Assembly (NCBI GenBank): GCA_017165825.1
Contig: CM029393.1
Span: 4,436,855 to 4,500,854, forward strand
Direction of reading: 5' to 3'
Source: Hepsetus odoe
Taxonomy: Eukaryota; Chordata; Actinopteri; Characiformes; Hepsetidae
DNA: 64,000 bases
A model generated the notes under the pieces. The model did not search any database. It had not been told where the DNA came from and saw only the letters and a program-made list of their open reading frames with translations. A program made the position numbers and the translations under genes. Below, one piece after another: positions 37,361 through 50,200 of the stretch (position 1 is its first letter; the number at the start of each line of letters is the position of its first letter).

Positions 37361-38738
37361 TCCTTGATCCAACATTCTGTGTACTGAACAACTATAGCTG
37401 TTCACTGAAGGGGGGAAGTTGTATTTCTGTGGTAGCCTGAGACCCTTTTACTCATGGTTTTAAAGGTTAGGGTTTGGGCCACTAATCTTACCACAGTAGA
37501 AAAGAGAAACATCCACCAGAAATACTTTATATCACAGCTAGGAATGCCCCAGTGTAGAATACTTAGGCCGATAAAGAAAACGCATACTTCACACTTTGTT
37601 TTTGCTACTTGAGGCGTCAATATAATTTAAAATAATTCCCATTTACATTGAAACATCTCAATGTAAACTTCAGAGAGCATAATAAAAGTTAAACATGATT
37701 TCTTAGCTTTACATAGCCAAATCACCCATGTCAGTTATTGCATTTGTCTGCTTTATTATAGCCATATGCAAAGGTCTGGCACCGTTCAAATTGTTTGTTG
37801 GTTTTTAAAGTGAAAATAAGTACACATCCTGAACAGAGAACATACTCCCGCACATTGTAATGCTGTTTAATTACTGTGTACACATTCAAATCTTTGTGTG
37901 TGATTGTATATGCAAATATTCTCAATTATTCAGCAGACTTCCATAACAACTTATAATGGTAGGGGAATTATGCAGAGTGTGGAATCTAGACCAAATACAC
38001 ATGTTGGTATAGTAGGATGTGTGAGCATTTACTTTTCTTGGTTCCTGGTAGTATTTAGTATCTGACCCTTCTATAGCGTCTATAACATGGGGGTGGAAGT
38101 GTTACCCACTGGAAATTTCCAGCATTAGTGACTCTACATGCTTCAGTGCATATAAATGGGGTGTAGGGCTTTTATTAAATTTGTATGAACTGAATTTTCT
38201 TTGTGAAACTTCAAGCACTGGAGGGGGTTAGAACAATACAAATGCATTATGGCCATTAAGATCTACTTTTTGGCATCTCAAAGATGTTTTGCTTAAGCAA
38301 ACATGCAAGGGATACTATCCAGGGAAGAGCACATTTGAAGCTTTCAATTCAAATCATCAGAAATATACTGTAATACATTTTCTTGGCTGTAGAGCACTTT
38401 AGCTCAAGAACCTCCAAGTAAAAATGTATCATATCCACAGTCATTGTCTTCTTTTGTAAAGTGGTAATCATTTTCCAGCAAAAAAGCACCCTGAGTAAGC
38501 GGGTCATGACCTGTACCACTTTCTTATCTTGTTTAAACAGTGCAGTGGCAACACATAATACCTTCATATTTCTCCAATTAACACGTACAATAATATGCAG
38601 GTCTGATAAGACCTTTTGTTTGAATGTTCACCCAAGGAAACAGAGCAGTATTTTCATTGTTGGACTCACTGACTAAAATGCACTGTGGCAGAGGCAGGCA
38701 GAGGGCCAGGGCCGAATCGAAGGAGAGAACGTACTCAC

Positions 38739-38822
38739 GGCAGGCTGTCCTTTGTCTGCCCAAATAATGAACGGGCCCCTGGCATGCCAGTGTTTCAGCA
38801 CCATTTTAACATCATCAGGGCT
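38739..38822 (-). other. Candidate orphan 84 nt exon on the minus strand
   Basis: On the minus strand a strong polypyrimidine tract and CAG acceptor (ending 38823) precede 28 open codons (SPDDVKMVLKHW, then HARGPFIIWADKGQPA), followed by a strong donor GTGAGTAC (from 38738). Both borders are phase 0. I do not recognise the peptide and see no partner exon nearby. It may be an exon of an unknown antisense transcript or a chance feature of a conserved block. Confidence 0.25.
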
Positions 38823-39237
38823 CTGAAGAAGTGAACAAGTGGACGAGGTCAAAAAAGTCCACTTTGTGCGTGATCTCTCATGGGCCACACAAAACAAAAG
38901 CAGAATACATACAGTGTATGCAGGCCCTTGTTAAAACTCAGTGCCAAGTTGTCAGATGACGTTGGCACGGGTGGTTGCACATGTGCAGTTGTTTAAATAC
39001 AGTTTCTTTAGAGCGGTACTCAACATGCCCTGTATGTTCTTATTGACATAAACTAGATCAGCCTGTTTACACAAACTGTCAAATGGGCTCTCTCAAATAT
39101 TAGCAGTATTTTTTACCTTATGCAAACTACTTAATGACTTCTCACCTTTAGTGTAGCTAAAATAGGCCATGTTCACCTTTTTATTACTAGTTTCCTGTTT
39201 ATTTGTGCATGAAATAGACCTGCACACACATACACCA

Positions 39238-39356
39238 TGGTGGCGATTTAGTACGGAGGGCCTAAATGTTCTGAACAAAAGATCTGCAGGGGAGCGAAAG
39301 GAGATGGGGAACAAAAAACAAATGAGTAATGAAATTATAACAATACAGAGAGTGAA

Positions 39357-39396
<40 letters not shown>

Positions 39397-39780
39397 GGAT
39401 GTGAGCACCACAATGGCAGGGAACAATCGTGCCGCGTCAATGGAAAAAAGGGGGGGGTGCCTTGGACAATGGGGCTGGTGACAGCAGCACAATGGCCACA
39501 CTGTTTTCAATTAGACATTATCTCATACACGGAGTGGCAGGTCGCATTGTGCTGGGGGGCTATTTTCAGGGCTGGCTTTGTGTGGGGCACCGCCAATATT
39601 CCCTTCAGCCCCTGCAGCGAGCCGGGCCTTTATTCTTGCCACTGTTTGTTTTTTGCTCAGTGCTAAACTGTGGGTGGCTGTGAGCAAACTGCTTCTGTGG
39701 AAAAGGGGAAAGGGGAGAAGGGGACTACCTTTGTCTTTTTTACCTGAACTGCCCGGACTGATTCAGCATAGGCTGAAGAT
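39238..39780. promoter_or_regulatory. GC-rich block with a cluster of SOX motifs, candidate enhancer
   Basis: Three exact ACAATGG sites (39410-39416, 39466-39472, 39489-39495) occur together with AACAAT (39422), TCAATGG (39437) and CATTGT (39545). An (AG)n run precedes them. No coding signal. Confidence 0.4.
39357..39397. repeat. (AG)n microsatellite
   Basis: About 20 AG units with one AA interruption. Confidence 0.85.
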
Positions 39781-40295
39781 GTAGTGCTTGACTGTTGCAA
39801 AAATTTGATTTGTGCTGGGTGCTTTTGGGTGGTCTTGAGTGGACATCAACCCATAGTGAAGCTAACCTCGTAAAGCTTCTCTGCCATATGGTGCACACCA
39901 TGCAGTGCATTGTGATTTGACAACAAACACAAAGTACTTCTTTAAAATGTGCCCTATAGCAACCTTTGTTTGTGAAAAGTCATATAAGGGTGAGTATTAG
40001 GCCCATTCAGAGTTGTTCATAAGTGTACTGTATACTATCACTGTCATATCAAAAAACCCCACATCTCCACATTTTTTTGTTTTTATTTATTTCTTTACAT
40101 CATCTGAAAATGTCAGGAGCCCTTATGATTGTCAGAACATTTATTAGAAACCTTTAAAAGCAATCTTTTCCTTCTTCTATGAAATTTCGAAGACTCTAGG
40201 TTTTCTTATCACAGCAATATGTAATCCCTACTTTTTGTTCTTCTTTTTTTGGTTTCCCTCATTGTCAAATACAACCAAACTAACTTCACCACATA

Positions 40296-40850
40296 TACAG
40301 TACTGTGCAAATGTTTTAGGCAGCTGTGAAAAAATGCTGTAAACAAAGAATGCTTTCAGAAATGGAAGTGTTAATCATTTATTTTCATCAATCAACAATT
40401 TGCAGTGAATGAATAAAAGAGAATCTAAATCTAATCAATATTTGGTGTGACCACCCTTTGCCTTCAAAACAGCATCAATTCTTCTAGGTACACTAGGTAC
40501 AACAGTTTTTGAAGGAACTCGGCTGGTAGGTTGTTCCAAACATCTGTGGAGAACTAACCACAGATCTTCTGTGGATGTAGCTTCCTCACATCCTTCTGTC
40601 TCTTCATATAATCCAGACACACTGGATGATTTTGAGATCAGGGCTCTGTGGGGCCAGAAGAACTGATGCTGGTTTGAAGGTAAAAGGTAGTAACACCAAA
40701 TATTGATCTGATTTAGATTTTTCTTTTGTTCGCTCACTTTGCATTTTGTAAATTGATCAAAATAAACAATCATTATTTATATTTCTGAAAGCATTCTTTT
40801 TTTTACTGCATTTTTTCACACCTGCCTAAAACTTTTGCACAGTACTGTAT
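40296..40850 (-). mobile_element. Mariner-like element, internally deleted
   Basis: The terminal inverted repeats are about 60 bp. The left end is TACAGTACTGTGCAAATG with TTTTAGGCAGCTGTGAAA, and the right end is the reverse complement (GCCTAAAACTTTTGCACAG). TA lies at both ends. A minus-strand remnant ends RIDAVLKAKGGHTKY, the C-terminus of a Tc1/mariner transposase. Most of the transposase is gone. Confidence 0.85.
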
Positions 40851-43839
40851 ACTCATTCAGTTTTTGCTGGCCTTAATCTTTAAAACACATTTAAGGCTGT
40901 ATTTTCCAGTATTTTGGTGCATTTTTTCAGGTCAGAAGTAATGTTTATCCGTGCTGTCATAGATGATATTGCCCAGAAAGTTATAGTTCCTTTAAACTCA
41001 GCAAACTTCAACTGCAGGATCTGCACTCCTTATCTTGAAACAAGCGGAATGAGATGATAATAGTGCAGGAAGTGTTATTTTGCATGTGTATTCTTTTCAT
41101 GAAGTTCTGTATTGAGCTTGGACCGTTGTTTGAGGTTTAAACCTTTTCGGTCACATCACATAAAGAGTTTCCAAATTAGATGTAACATTTGAGGCTCTGT
41201 GTGTCGCTCATCCCATTTGGGACTTTGCTACTGGTTCTAACCTCAATTAGGCTGCCCAGACCCAGTTCTTGCCATTCTGCAGCCCAAATTTGCTAAAAAG
41301 AGGAGAGTTTTCTTTCATGAGTTTTCCACAAACAGTCACAAAAGTGAGCAAAGGACCCGCTTGTCAGCCAGCGGAAGCTAAACTGGAATAGGTTGCGGTC
41401 TTCCGATGGTTTCTCAGAAATAATGCGCTTGATGTTATCGGATGTGCACTTTTTTAGCTAATATTTTTCTATGTTTGCTTTTCTCTATCAACCCAGATCC
41501 AATGCGGTTTTGCATGTCTGCCTGCTCTCTATACTTTCCACATTGCAATTGCAGTTTGGTGAGGGCACCGTGGGTTTATTTTGTTAAATGCTCACCTAAG
41601 CAAAATGTCTATATTGGTTTGTGTGTGATCACAAATTGCAACAGCCAAGCAAAATAGTCATTTCACTGTGGTTTCTGTCACTCTCCTACTTGTTCTCTTC
41701 ACACCACAGAGCTATGCCTGATTCTGCAGTACTGCTGGATTGGTATCCAACTGAGGTCAATATCAAAAGAAGGTCACACAACATCATTTTCGCTTAGGAA
41801 ATCAACAAAACATTTGATGCCCGTATATCTGCACTGTTTTTACAGTAGTTGTTGGAATTGATATATGGCAATATAAAGGAAAAGTACAATAAATGATGGA
41901 TATTCCAGGGTTCCAAGACAATACAAGATGAAAGGTGTGGAGAGGAAGTATATAACTACGATGAATGTGTGTGAAGCAGACAAAGTTGGAGGAAGGTAAT
42001 CTTCAGAGATGCTTAAAATGCATATAAACTTGAGAAATTGCTTGTGCCTATGTTCTATTCTGCCTTTGTTAATTGTTTTTTCTGTGCTTATGACAAAAGA
42101 TAATCTTTGCAGAATTATTTTTGACAATGTTTGCTAAATGTATTCCCTAATGAGCACACATAGTGTTTATTGCAGTGTGAATGATATAGTTTAATTTTAT
42201 TGCATATATGCAACATTTTAAAAATAAAATTCAGGTTTTCCACCATTTATTCCTTTTACTGCATAGAGTGAACAGCATGAAAATAAATAAATTACTTATG
42301 CACGTATGTTGAGATAAAGATCTTAAGAGTTAGTGGGTTAAGACAGGAAGAGAATTCAAAGTCTGCCTTGGTGGGAAGTACAATAAGTTTCAATAAGAAA
42401 ATGCAAAACGCTTTTAATTTTGGTCTCCAGAATCAGTCTCTATATTGTAATTGTTTCTTCATCTGTACTGTGGTATCCTTAAAATATGTAAATGAAACTT
42501 GACTGCGAAGGTGGGAAGACTCCATAAATGGCTGCTAGGAGGGTTTAACGTTGAATGATGCCGCTAAAAATCATCCTTATTTTTTGAAAATAACTTGATG
42601 TGCTGGAAATCCTATTCCTTAACTCAAGCACACTGCCTCTATCATAACAACACTTCACATCTTTGACACGCTTTATGGGAGGAAAAATCTTTCTTAACTT
42701 GCAATTACCTTAAAATGGTGAGATTTCAACTTTCACACAATGTAAATAGGTTGCAGTTTAAAAGTTTGTTTAAAAGAAAATCACTTCTTTTCTAACTGGC
42801 CACAAACTATGAAACCTTCTAGACTAAGAAGACCTCACTGCCGACAACTGTAGAGCACTTATTGTTCTAGAGTAAACTCCTAAATTTAATGGTGTAATGT
42901 TACCAGAGATGGGAAGTAGCAAAGTGCGAAAACGTTCTCCCGTAAGGAGAATTTTCAGATATCTGTACTTTGCTTAGTTATTTTTTTGATTACTTTTTTA
43001 CTTCTCTCCCTATGCTTTAACATAGACAGTTCTACTTGTGACTCATTACATGTTACAGAAAGGGTTTTTACATTAGTTTAATGGATTTGAACAGAATTAT
43101 ACATTATTTTTATTTATTCCATTGCACACTTTCCCATCATCAAGACTGATTTCAGCCATTTGAGCCTGCACAGGAAATACGATCACTTAGTGTATCATCA
43201 GTAAAGAGCACACATGACAGATGGAACAAAACTAAAACAATGTAAAAGATGCAACAGAGAAGCAAAGTGGAGAAATTATTATTATAATTATTTTCAGTAG
43301 ATTAATTTAAAATTGTTTTTCAAAGAGCTATGTTTTTCTTGTTTACTTTGAGTACATTTCAGACCCTATACATTTTACCTTTGCTTGAGTTAAAAAAGTG
43401 AAATCAATTTTTTTACACTAGTGTCTATATTTCTTCTTAATTAAAGAGTGTGTGGATTATGCAACCTCTGAATGTAACCCCTGCTTAAAAGCTATGCATG
43501 ACCCATGGCTTTAGGCAGGACTCTATTTATGTACGTTTGAAAAGTGTGCCTGTTTCCAAGGGTTAGGGTGGCACTGTAGTGAACAATAATGGTCTCTTTT
43601 CTGAGGAGCCTTCTCAGTCTGGACAGAGGGGCGGTGAAAGTGGATCGCCAAGTCTCGCTCACTGCCTCACAAAGCTCTGGGCTCAATAATCTTTGGGACC
43701 ATAGACAAACGAAGAAGGGGGGAAAAAAGTCGCCAGCTTCACCTCAAACCCAGCAGGAGGGACAAAGGTGGAAGACCTGAAAAGCCCAGGAGCGAACAAA
43801 GGTTGCAAGTGGCTGGGATAAGCCCCGAGAGTTGCTTAG

Positions 43840-44039
43840 TGACAAGAGAGTGACATGGAAAGAAAGGGAGAAAGAGTGGTCAGGGAGAAAAGATGGACTC
43901 AGAGAGAAAGGGAGAGGGGGGAGACAAAAAGGGGGCTGAAAGAGACAAGAAGAAAGAGAAAAGAAGAGATGGAGAGGGCAAAGGAGAGACATGGATGGGG
44001 GGAGTGAAAGAAAAAGAGGGAGAGAGAGAGATAGGGAGA

Positions 44040-44092
<53 letters not shown>
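43840..44092. repeat. Long polypurine tract ending in (AG)n
   Basis: About 250 bp of the plus strand is almost purely A and G, ending in roughly 25 perfect AG units (44043-44092). The long Ser-Leu-rich frames across it on the minus strand are repeat artefacts. Confidence 0.85.
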
Positions 44093-44095
<3 letters not shown>

Positions 44096-44139
44096 GTGAA
44101 GAAGTGGTGCTGGTGGTGGAGGGGGCTTCCGTAATCCTG

Positions 44140-44560
44140 GAATAGTGGTTGTCGACCATCGCCATGGAAACAGGCACAAAGGCCTGTGGTTTCCTATTGA
44201 TGGCTAATTGTATTCCTCACAGCTCTTTTGTTAATTGTTGTCTGCCCAGCTCCCACTTCCTGCTGGGCGGCCACACAAAGGCAGGAACAGAGGGGATTAG
44301 AAATGGCACAATGGCTTTAGACTCCAGGCCCTGCGAGGCTGCAGCTAGCCGCGCACAGACCGGCGGGAGAAAAGTGAGAGAAAGAGACGTAACACAACGC
44401 CGGGGCCCTAATGCTTTGAAGGGCAACTGGCACCTTCACCTGGATAATTCACTCTGGCTGGCCTCCCCTCTCCCCATGCAGATGTCGTCCCCCTGTCCCA
44501 AGCGGGGCTAAGGGCTCAGCAAGTGGTGCTGGGCCTCTAAAGAGGCTCAGAGTCTAATGA
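44140..44560. promoter_or_regulatory. GC-rich block with X-box-like and SOX motifs, candidate enhancer
   Basis: It opens with ATCGCCATGGAAAC (44158-44171), close to an RFX X-box. Next come CACAAAGG (44175-44182), CTTTTGTTAATTGTTG (44224-44239), ACACAAAG (44273) and ACAATGG (44308-44314). All the later motifs are SOX-like. No coding signal. It lies about 1 kb before the presumed sox13 first exon. Confidence 0.4.
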
Positions 44561-45149
44561 GGCAGCATGGGGGGGTATTTATAATTGAGGATTTACTCCA
44601 TAATCACTCAGTATCATTCAGTCTCCCCCCACCCCCCCTTTTTTATTATTGTTGTACGGGAATGAAATATCACACGAAATATTGAAGCATCCCTGATTGA
44701 TTCCATTAACTCACACAATACAGTGCACTTCAGCTTTTTTAAAAGTACAGATAAGGGTCCTGTTCCTGTTCTTCCTCAATGGTGTAAATGCTGAAATATG
44801 CTGCATTATTTTGGCCCAATATACTTCTTTTTAACGTTGAAGATTCAAGATTTGTTTTCATGTGTGCAATGTACATGGGACAATGTGGTTGGATGCCTTT
44901 TCACAAATAAATGTAATAAACTGCAGACAGGACACAGTGCCAAAAAAGACAGCCTACATGTAGTATGAAGGTACTGTAAATACAAACTCCCCAAAAAACA
45001 AGCTGCACATTATAATAACAAAACATGAAGGATCCATGTGTTCAGTAAAGTGTCCCGGTGCGATGTTGCATTTAAAGTGTAAAGTGAAAACAGGAATTGT
45101 GTGTCAAAGTAAAAGTGAGAGTGAGAAGTGTTGAGGTAGAGGCTCCGAG

Positions 45150-45457
45150 CTGGTGGTCCCTTTCCTGCAGCTTTTCCGAGGAGCTTTCCCTTTAAGAGGG
45201 AGGTGAATGGCAGGAGACGGAGAATGTGGGGAAACAAAACGACAGAAAGTGACTCCCATGTGTTTCGGGAGACCGGACAGCACTTGGAGAGGGCTCAGTG
45301 TGTGTGTGTGTGTGTCGGTGTATGTGTGTCTCGTCGCTGACTTGTATGGATGTATGTCACTCCCGAATAAACGCGTCCTTTCTGCCCCGGCGGCTGCGGT
45401 CTCCCTGACAACGAGGAGGATTCTGAAGTTTGGGCTTCCAGTTTTCCGACGGCGGTG
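45150..45457 (+). promoter_or_regulatory. Candidate sox13 promoter and non-coding first exon
   Basis: A CpG-rich segment (CGGGAGACCGGACAG, CCCCGGCGGCTGCGG, CCGACGGCGGTG) ends in a strong donor, GGTG then GTGAGT, at 45457/45458. It includes a short (TG)n run at about 45298-45316. There is no comparable segment nearer the first coding exon, so I infer this as the sox13 start with a 10 kb first intron. Confidence 0.4.
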
Positions 45458-46969
45458 GTGAGTCAAGTAAACAAAAGTCCAAGTCTAGTCAAAACTTCGG
45501 CTTGAGCTCATTAAAACGAACTAAAACGTTCGCTGGCTGACTGAAGTCGTCGTGACTAAAATAAGGTGGGCAATTCGAGCCCCTCGCGTGACATTTTTTC
45601 GTTTGGTTGACGTTAGCTTTAGGTTAAAGGCTAGCAAGAGGCTATAAAGTGGCTCTATTAGTGAAGATATCAGTGGAAGGACTCCGTGGACTCCTCTTTC
45701 TTTTTTTAAATGTATTTATTTATTTATTTTTTAATATTATTTCTCACAGAAACTCTCTCACGCTCCGGCTTGTGAGTTTGTGATGTGCTGAACAGACTGC
45801 GAACCAAATTCTGTCAAACTGGTTAAATGCACTTTGTTGTTGTTGGACTTTAGCAACACTGACTGTCCATGGTCTTTAGCTGTGCTAGTCTTTTACCTTT
45901 TAATGCTCTTAATTTGTACCAAAATTAGAGTCTTCGGACCGGCTCACTATCTATGAGATCCTTCATACTATTTAACAACCGACTGAGGAAAGTGCGTTTA
46001 TTTCTGAGGAGAAGGACTCTACCCTGGCGTGGGAAGCACAGGAGAGCTTTTAGGAAACACTGTCAGGATCAAGATGAGAGTTGATTCCTTTGGTAAGGTG
46101 CAGGCTGATGGAGTGACCTTTCAGGGGCCTGGGCTCAGTTTTAGGGTTTGTTAAACTGAAGAGCTGTCCACCTGCAGAGAGCTGCTGAGCCGGCTGTCGG
46201 ATTCCATAGACGAACTGGATGTCGTGACAGAAGCCTGTTAAAAGTCTCTTTGAAGCTGTGACTCCACGGCATGTTGGGATCCAGTCTGTTTAAACCAGTG
46301 TTTCCCAGTCTCAGTCATGAAGTCTTAAGATCTATATTTTCCTTGCTCCTTGTACACATGATTCACCTCTTCAGCTCATTCCTGAACTCTTCATTATAAG
46401 GAAAAAGCAGGAAAACAGCAAACTTTGAAGGATTATGCACACTGGGACCAGGACTGAGAACCAGTGATCTACACCTTTAGCTGACCAGACTAAAGGTTTT
46501 TTAGGCTATTGTTAAAGAAAATAGGAGTTCAGTCTGTGTGTGTTAGTGCTGTGCAATTTTGCCTGTGCACGAATACCAGTTTTAGTTGTTGATTATAGTG
46601 GTTTTGATGGAGAAAAAAAACTTTAAAAATGAAGAAAATGGTTTGAGCAGTTCACACTGGACCTGTCGGATACAAGATGTTATTTGAGAACAGGGCTTTC
46701 AAGAGCTATGAGTTTGTGAACTGCATTAATGCAAACTTTAATCATCTTAAATCATGTATCAGAAAATGATGATACAAAGTTTTGTTTTATCCACTATTCA
46801 TGATAATAACCCACAATTCACTAATGAGGGTCTGAGTGCCTTTTAAAGGCTGAGGTCCTTGGAGATCAGACTGCCGCTCAGTGTGAGTTAATTCAGCCCT
46901 GACTGCGTGTTTGTGTGAGGTGATATTGTCCAGTATGATGGGTGACACCTTTTTCACTGCAGTACTAGA

Positions 46970-47180
46970 GAGCGATGTCTGTCTCCAGCTTCCAGCTCCC
47001 AGCACCTGAGCCTCATGCTGCCATTGTGGCTGGGCATGTTGACGGCTCATTAAAGGGGAAGTTGGCAAAGTGGCTGCAAGTGTTTGGCTTCACAGTGGCT
47101 GACTGCGCACAAAGCTGCCTGTCAGCGGGGAGTCCCTGACCTTTCCCTCTGCCATTCTTTTGCCCCCCCAATCCAACTCT
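46970..47180. promoter_or_regulatory. GC-rich intronic block with SOX motifs
   Basis: A GC-richer island in the presumed first intron, containing CCATTGTG (47021-47028) and CACAAAG (47108-47114). It is followed by a TTTC microsatellite. Function is inferred only. Confidence 0.3.
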
Positions 47181-47191
47181 ACATCTCACTT

Positions 47192-47258
47192 TTTTCTTTC
47201 TTTCTTCCTTTCTTTCTTTCTTTCTTTTTCTTTCTTTCTTTCTTTCTTTCTTTCTTTC
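47192..47258. repeat. (TTTC)n microsatellite
   Basis: Sixteen or so TTTC units with small interruptions. It creates spurious Lys/Glu- and Phe/Leu-rich open frames on both strands. Confidence 0.9.
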
Positions 47259-47259
47259 A

Positions 47260-50200
47260 GCCAGCCTTTGTATCTTATTCTTTTTTCCTTTCATCAGGCT
47301 TTCTTCTTTTCTTCTTTGGCCATTTGTTCCCCTGAAACACTGTTCAGGAGAGGGTAGAAAGGGATGGTTAGTATGGTAGAGAAAGAAGTACAGGATCATG
47401 GCTTTTCTCTGAATGCCAATTACTGTAGGGCCTATTCTATACAGGCTGATGAATACAGGCACACACTTGTAGATACTGACCTCTGAAGCACAAAGGAAAG
47501 CCAGGGCCGGTGAACGCTTTTGTGAAGCACTATAATGTTGAACTTGTCGTACTGTTACAACTCTATATATTTCTGTAGTCATTGCTACTTTGCTTAGAAA
47601 CTGGCTGTTCAAGAAATTGCTATTACATTCCAATAGGGTCATCACTGCTTTTCAGTTTCACATGGTGGTCCATGTCATGTCATGTCATTTCACTACTTGC
47701 TTCTATCTGTGCAACAAATGATGAAAAAGAATCAAGGTAGTGAGCTTCCTAGAAGACCTTCAGGCATCATTAGCAGATTGCTGCCTGGTTATTTCCCAAG
47801 TTTTACACATTGTTTAACAAAACATCTGCAATGTCAGATTAAAATGGAAATTAGAGCTCAATATTGGGAGGTGGAGATTTATAGATCAGTACGGATTTAC
47901 TAAAGAATGTTCTTTAAGAGAATATGTTGCATATGCTGCAGTATTTACAGATCAATAGCGGCCCATTGATCAAGGGCCTGACACCCTTCTGAACACAGCT
48001 TCCCAGATGTTAAACAGGGCAGCACAATGGGGGAAAAGGTGCTCTGTCTTTTTATTCAAACTTTGACCTCATCTGTTCAAACTTGCATTGTTTTTTAAGT
48101 CCTTTTGAAGTAGAAGTCTGACAAGTACTAAGTCTGTGAAGTGATTCCTCAGGCCTGCCATGTCAGTGGAATCATACAAGATGGGTTTTTTTTTTTTTAA
48201 AGCAATGTCAGATGCATTCCTTCATTGTTACAATCCATCAGATCCTCTGAGTGATGCCCTTTATTGTGTTTCCTTTGTTCAGCTGTTTAAGTAAGAACTT
48301 AAGACCTCAGTGTAGTCAGGCTTTGGTAAACATACAGTATGCCATTGTGTCAAGTGAGATTTTAAGAGCCTGTTCCTTTTTTTGTGCACTCAAAAAAAGC
48401 ACAAAGATCAGTTAGTTTACTCAGAGACAAGGATTCTGCATATTTTATTTAGTAACTTATCTTTAAAAGTTCCCTCCAATAAAAAAAAATGCAAAAAAGG
48501 AAGCCCCCGACCAACTCTAATCTTTTATTTGTGGCTGCGCACAATCTAAGTGAAATCTAAATTGTTGGAATATATGGTCTGGAAGGGTTTTCCTAAAATT
48601 GTGAATTTGGAAAGTGCTGTCAAACCTTTGCAACCCACATGTTGCCAGAACTCTCCGGTGCCACCTACAATATCTCTCCACAGTGGAGTGACACGAAGGC
48701 AGGCCCACAGCGGAAATCAGACCGCCTGCCATAAGAATAGAGCTCATTGAGTAGCTGCAGAAAAGGTGAACAAATAGGCAGCTGCCAAACTAACCCATCA
48801 CTATTGTCCTCCTGTCAGCAGCAAGGTATCTGCATTAGGTAAGCGCTTCAGTTCTTCAATGTACTGTCAGACTTTGAGTTTTTGCATCATAACAACTTGC
48901 AAGGTTGTTTTGGTAATTTAACTTTTATTTTTCAAAGGCCATGACCCCAAAAAATTTAATCTTGTTGATAACAATGTATATCATTGCACTTCAAGAACAG
49001 GCAGTTTTCTAAATCTTCCTTGATGGTAATTTAGCCCTGTGTGAGCAGTGGTTTGAATTATTTATTTATTTATTTATTTTTCACCACGTGCAGTGCTGTT
49101 TTTATTAAACAACCTGTCAGACAAACTATAGACTTCACACCACTATGACATTGAAAATGCATAAAAGAAAAATTTCCAGATAACTTTATTTGCAGTAAAT
49201 AAAATTTGGACTTTTTCTAATTTTCTTACAATTAAGGTCTTTGTTGGTTATATTGTCATAACTAAGCAGTCCAGACAACATTTATTTTTTACAGCGACTC
49301 ACTATCTTATATTCAAAGCAGGAGAGTGCCCAGTGGCATAATGATGTTGCGAACTATTTACTGAAAGCCGTAAATCTGCCTGAACAAGAATGAAAGGAAA
49401 CTGATCCCTCTGAATTACGGCTTCCACTTGCAATTGCCAAACAAGTTTTAGTCCAAATAAAGAAGGCAAGACTGATCAATTTACTCAGCATTTCTTTCTT
49501 TCTCATGCCCCATGCTTTCTAATGTATTTAGGTGTACAGAGGTGATTGCAAGGTCTGTAAAAACCGGCACGCAAGCTTAAACATGATTTTGAAGGATCAT
49601 TTTTGTTTGGGTGTGACGGTCCGCCCGACCTGAGTTACTCTTAATCTTTAATACAGTTATTAGATAAAATACAAGACAGTTTTGTAAAGTGGCTTTGGAT
49701 AACTTTACCAATTTCTATTTGAAATCCCTAATTGTTTTTAGAACTCTCAAAGAAACTAAAGACGAAAAAAAAAGGTATTTATTAATCCCACAGGTTATTA
49801 CTATTTAAATCCATTACATACATCCATCAGACGTCACTAAATATTATATCGTGCATGTGGATTGTTTTTTTTTTTTACTGTATTATTAATTGTTCAAATA
49901 TTGCTTAAATTCCTCTTCATTACCTGCTATATAAAAAATACACTGCTGCAGCTGAAAAAAGGGGGGAAAAAAAAAAAACCTGCTGCATAGGGGTCACAAT
50001 TTGTTTAAAAAAATACAAATATATACTGTTTATCATCTCGCAAAATACTGAAAGATGCACATACTGTTTGGGAAGATAAAATTGGAAGACGGAGCTCATA
50101 ATCATTCTGATTTAGGTTATTAATAGTGTCAGAGCAAACATCATGGACAGATTTGTTTGGACATCATTTGGTTCGCTATAAGACTGGTTTTGTGTATTCA

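Larger units (their letters stand above)
34920..45150. other. Gene-free interval upstream of sox13
   Basis: No protein-coding gene is recognised. The interval is AT-rich with several sharply GC-richer, unique-looking blocks (listed separately), microsatellites and one mariner relic. Such isolated GC-rich islands next to a developmental transcription factor are typical of conserved enhancers. That reading is an inference until checked by comparison. Confidence 0.45.

Noticed and set aside
37044..37367. A 107-codon plus-strand frame
   Set aside because: GC-rich DNA lengthens chance frames; the peptide has no family resemblance and there are no exon signals.
43880..44179. Ser-Leu-rich open frames (about 90-100 codons) on the minus strand
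   Set aside because: They are translations of the AG microsatellite and polypurine tract; no splice context and no family.
44149..44511. A 120-codon plus-strand frame in the GC-rich block before sox13
   Set aside because: No start/splice logic and no similarity; better explained as regulatory DNA.
47013..47645. A 210-codon minus-strand frame with a Lys/Glu-rich stretch
   Set aside because: The charged stretch is the TTTC microsatellite read on the other strand; the rest has no recognisable domain.
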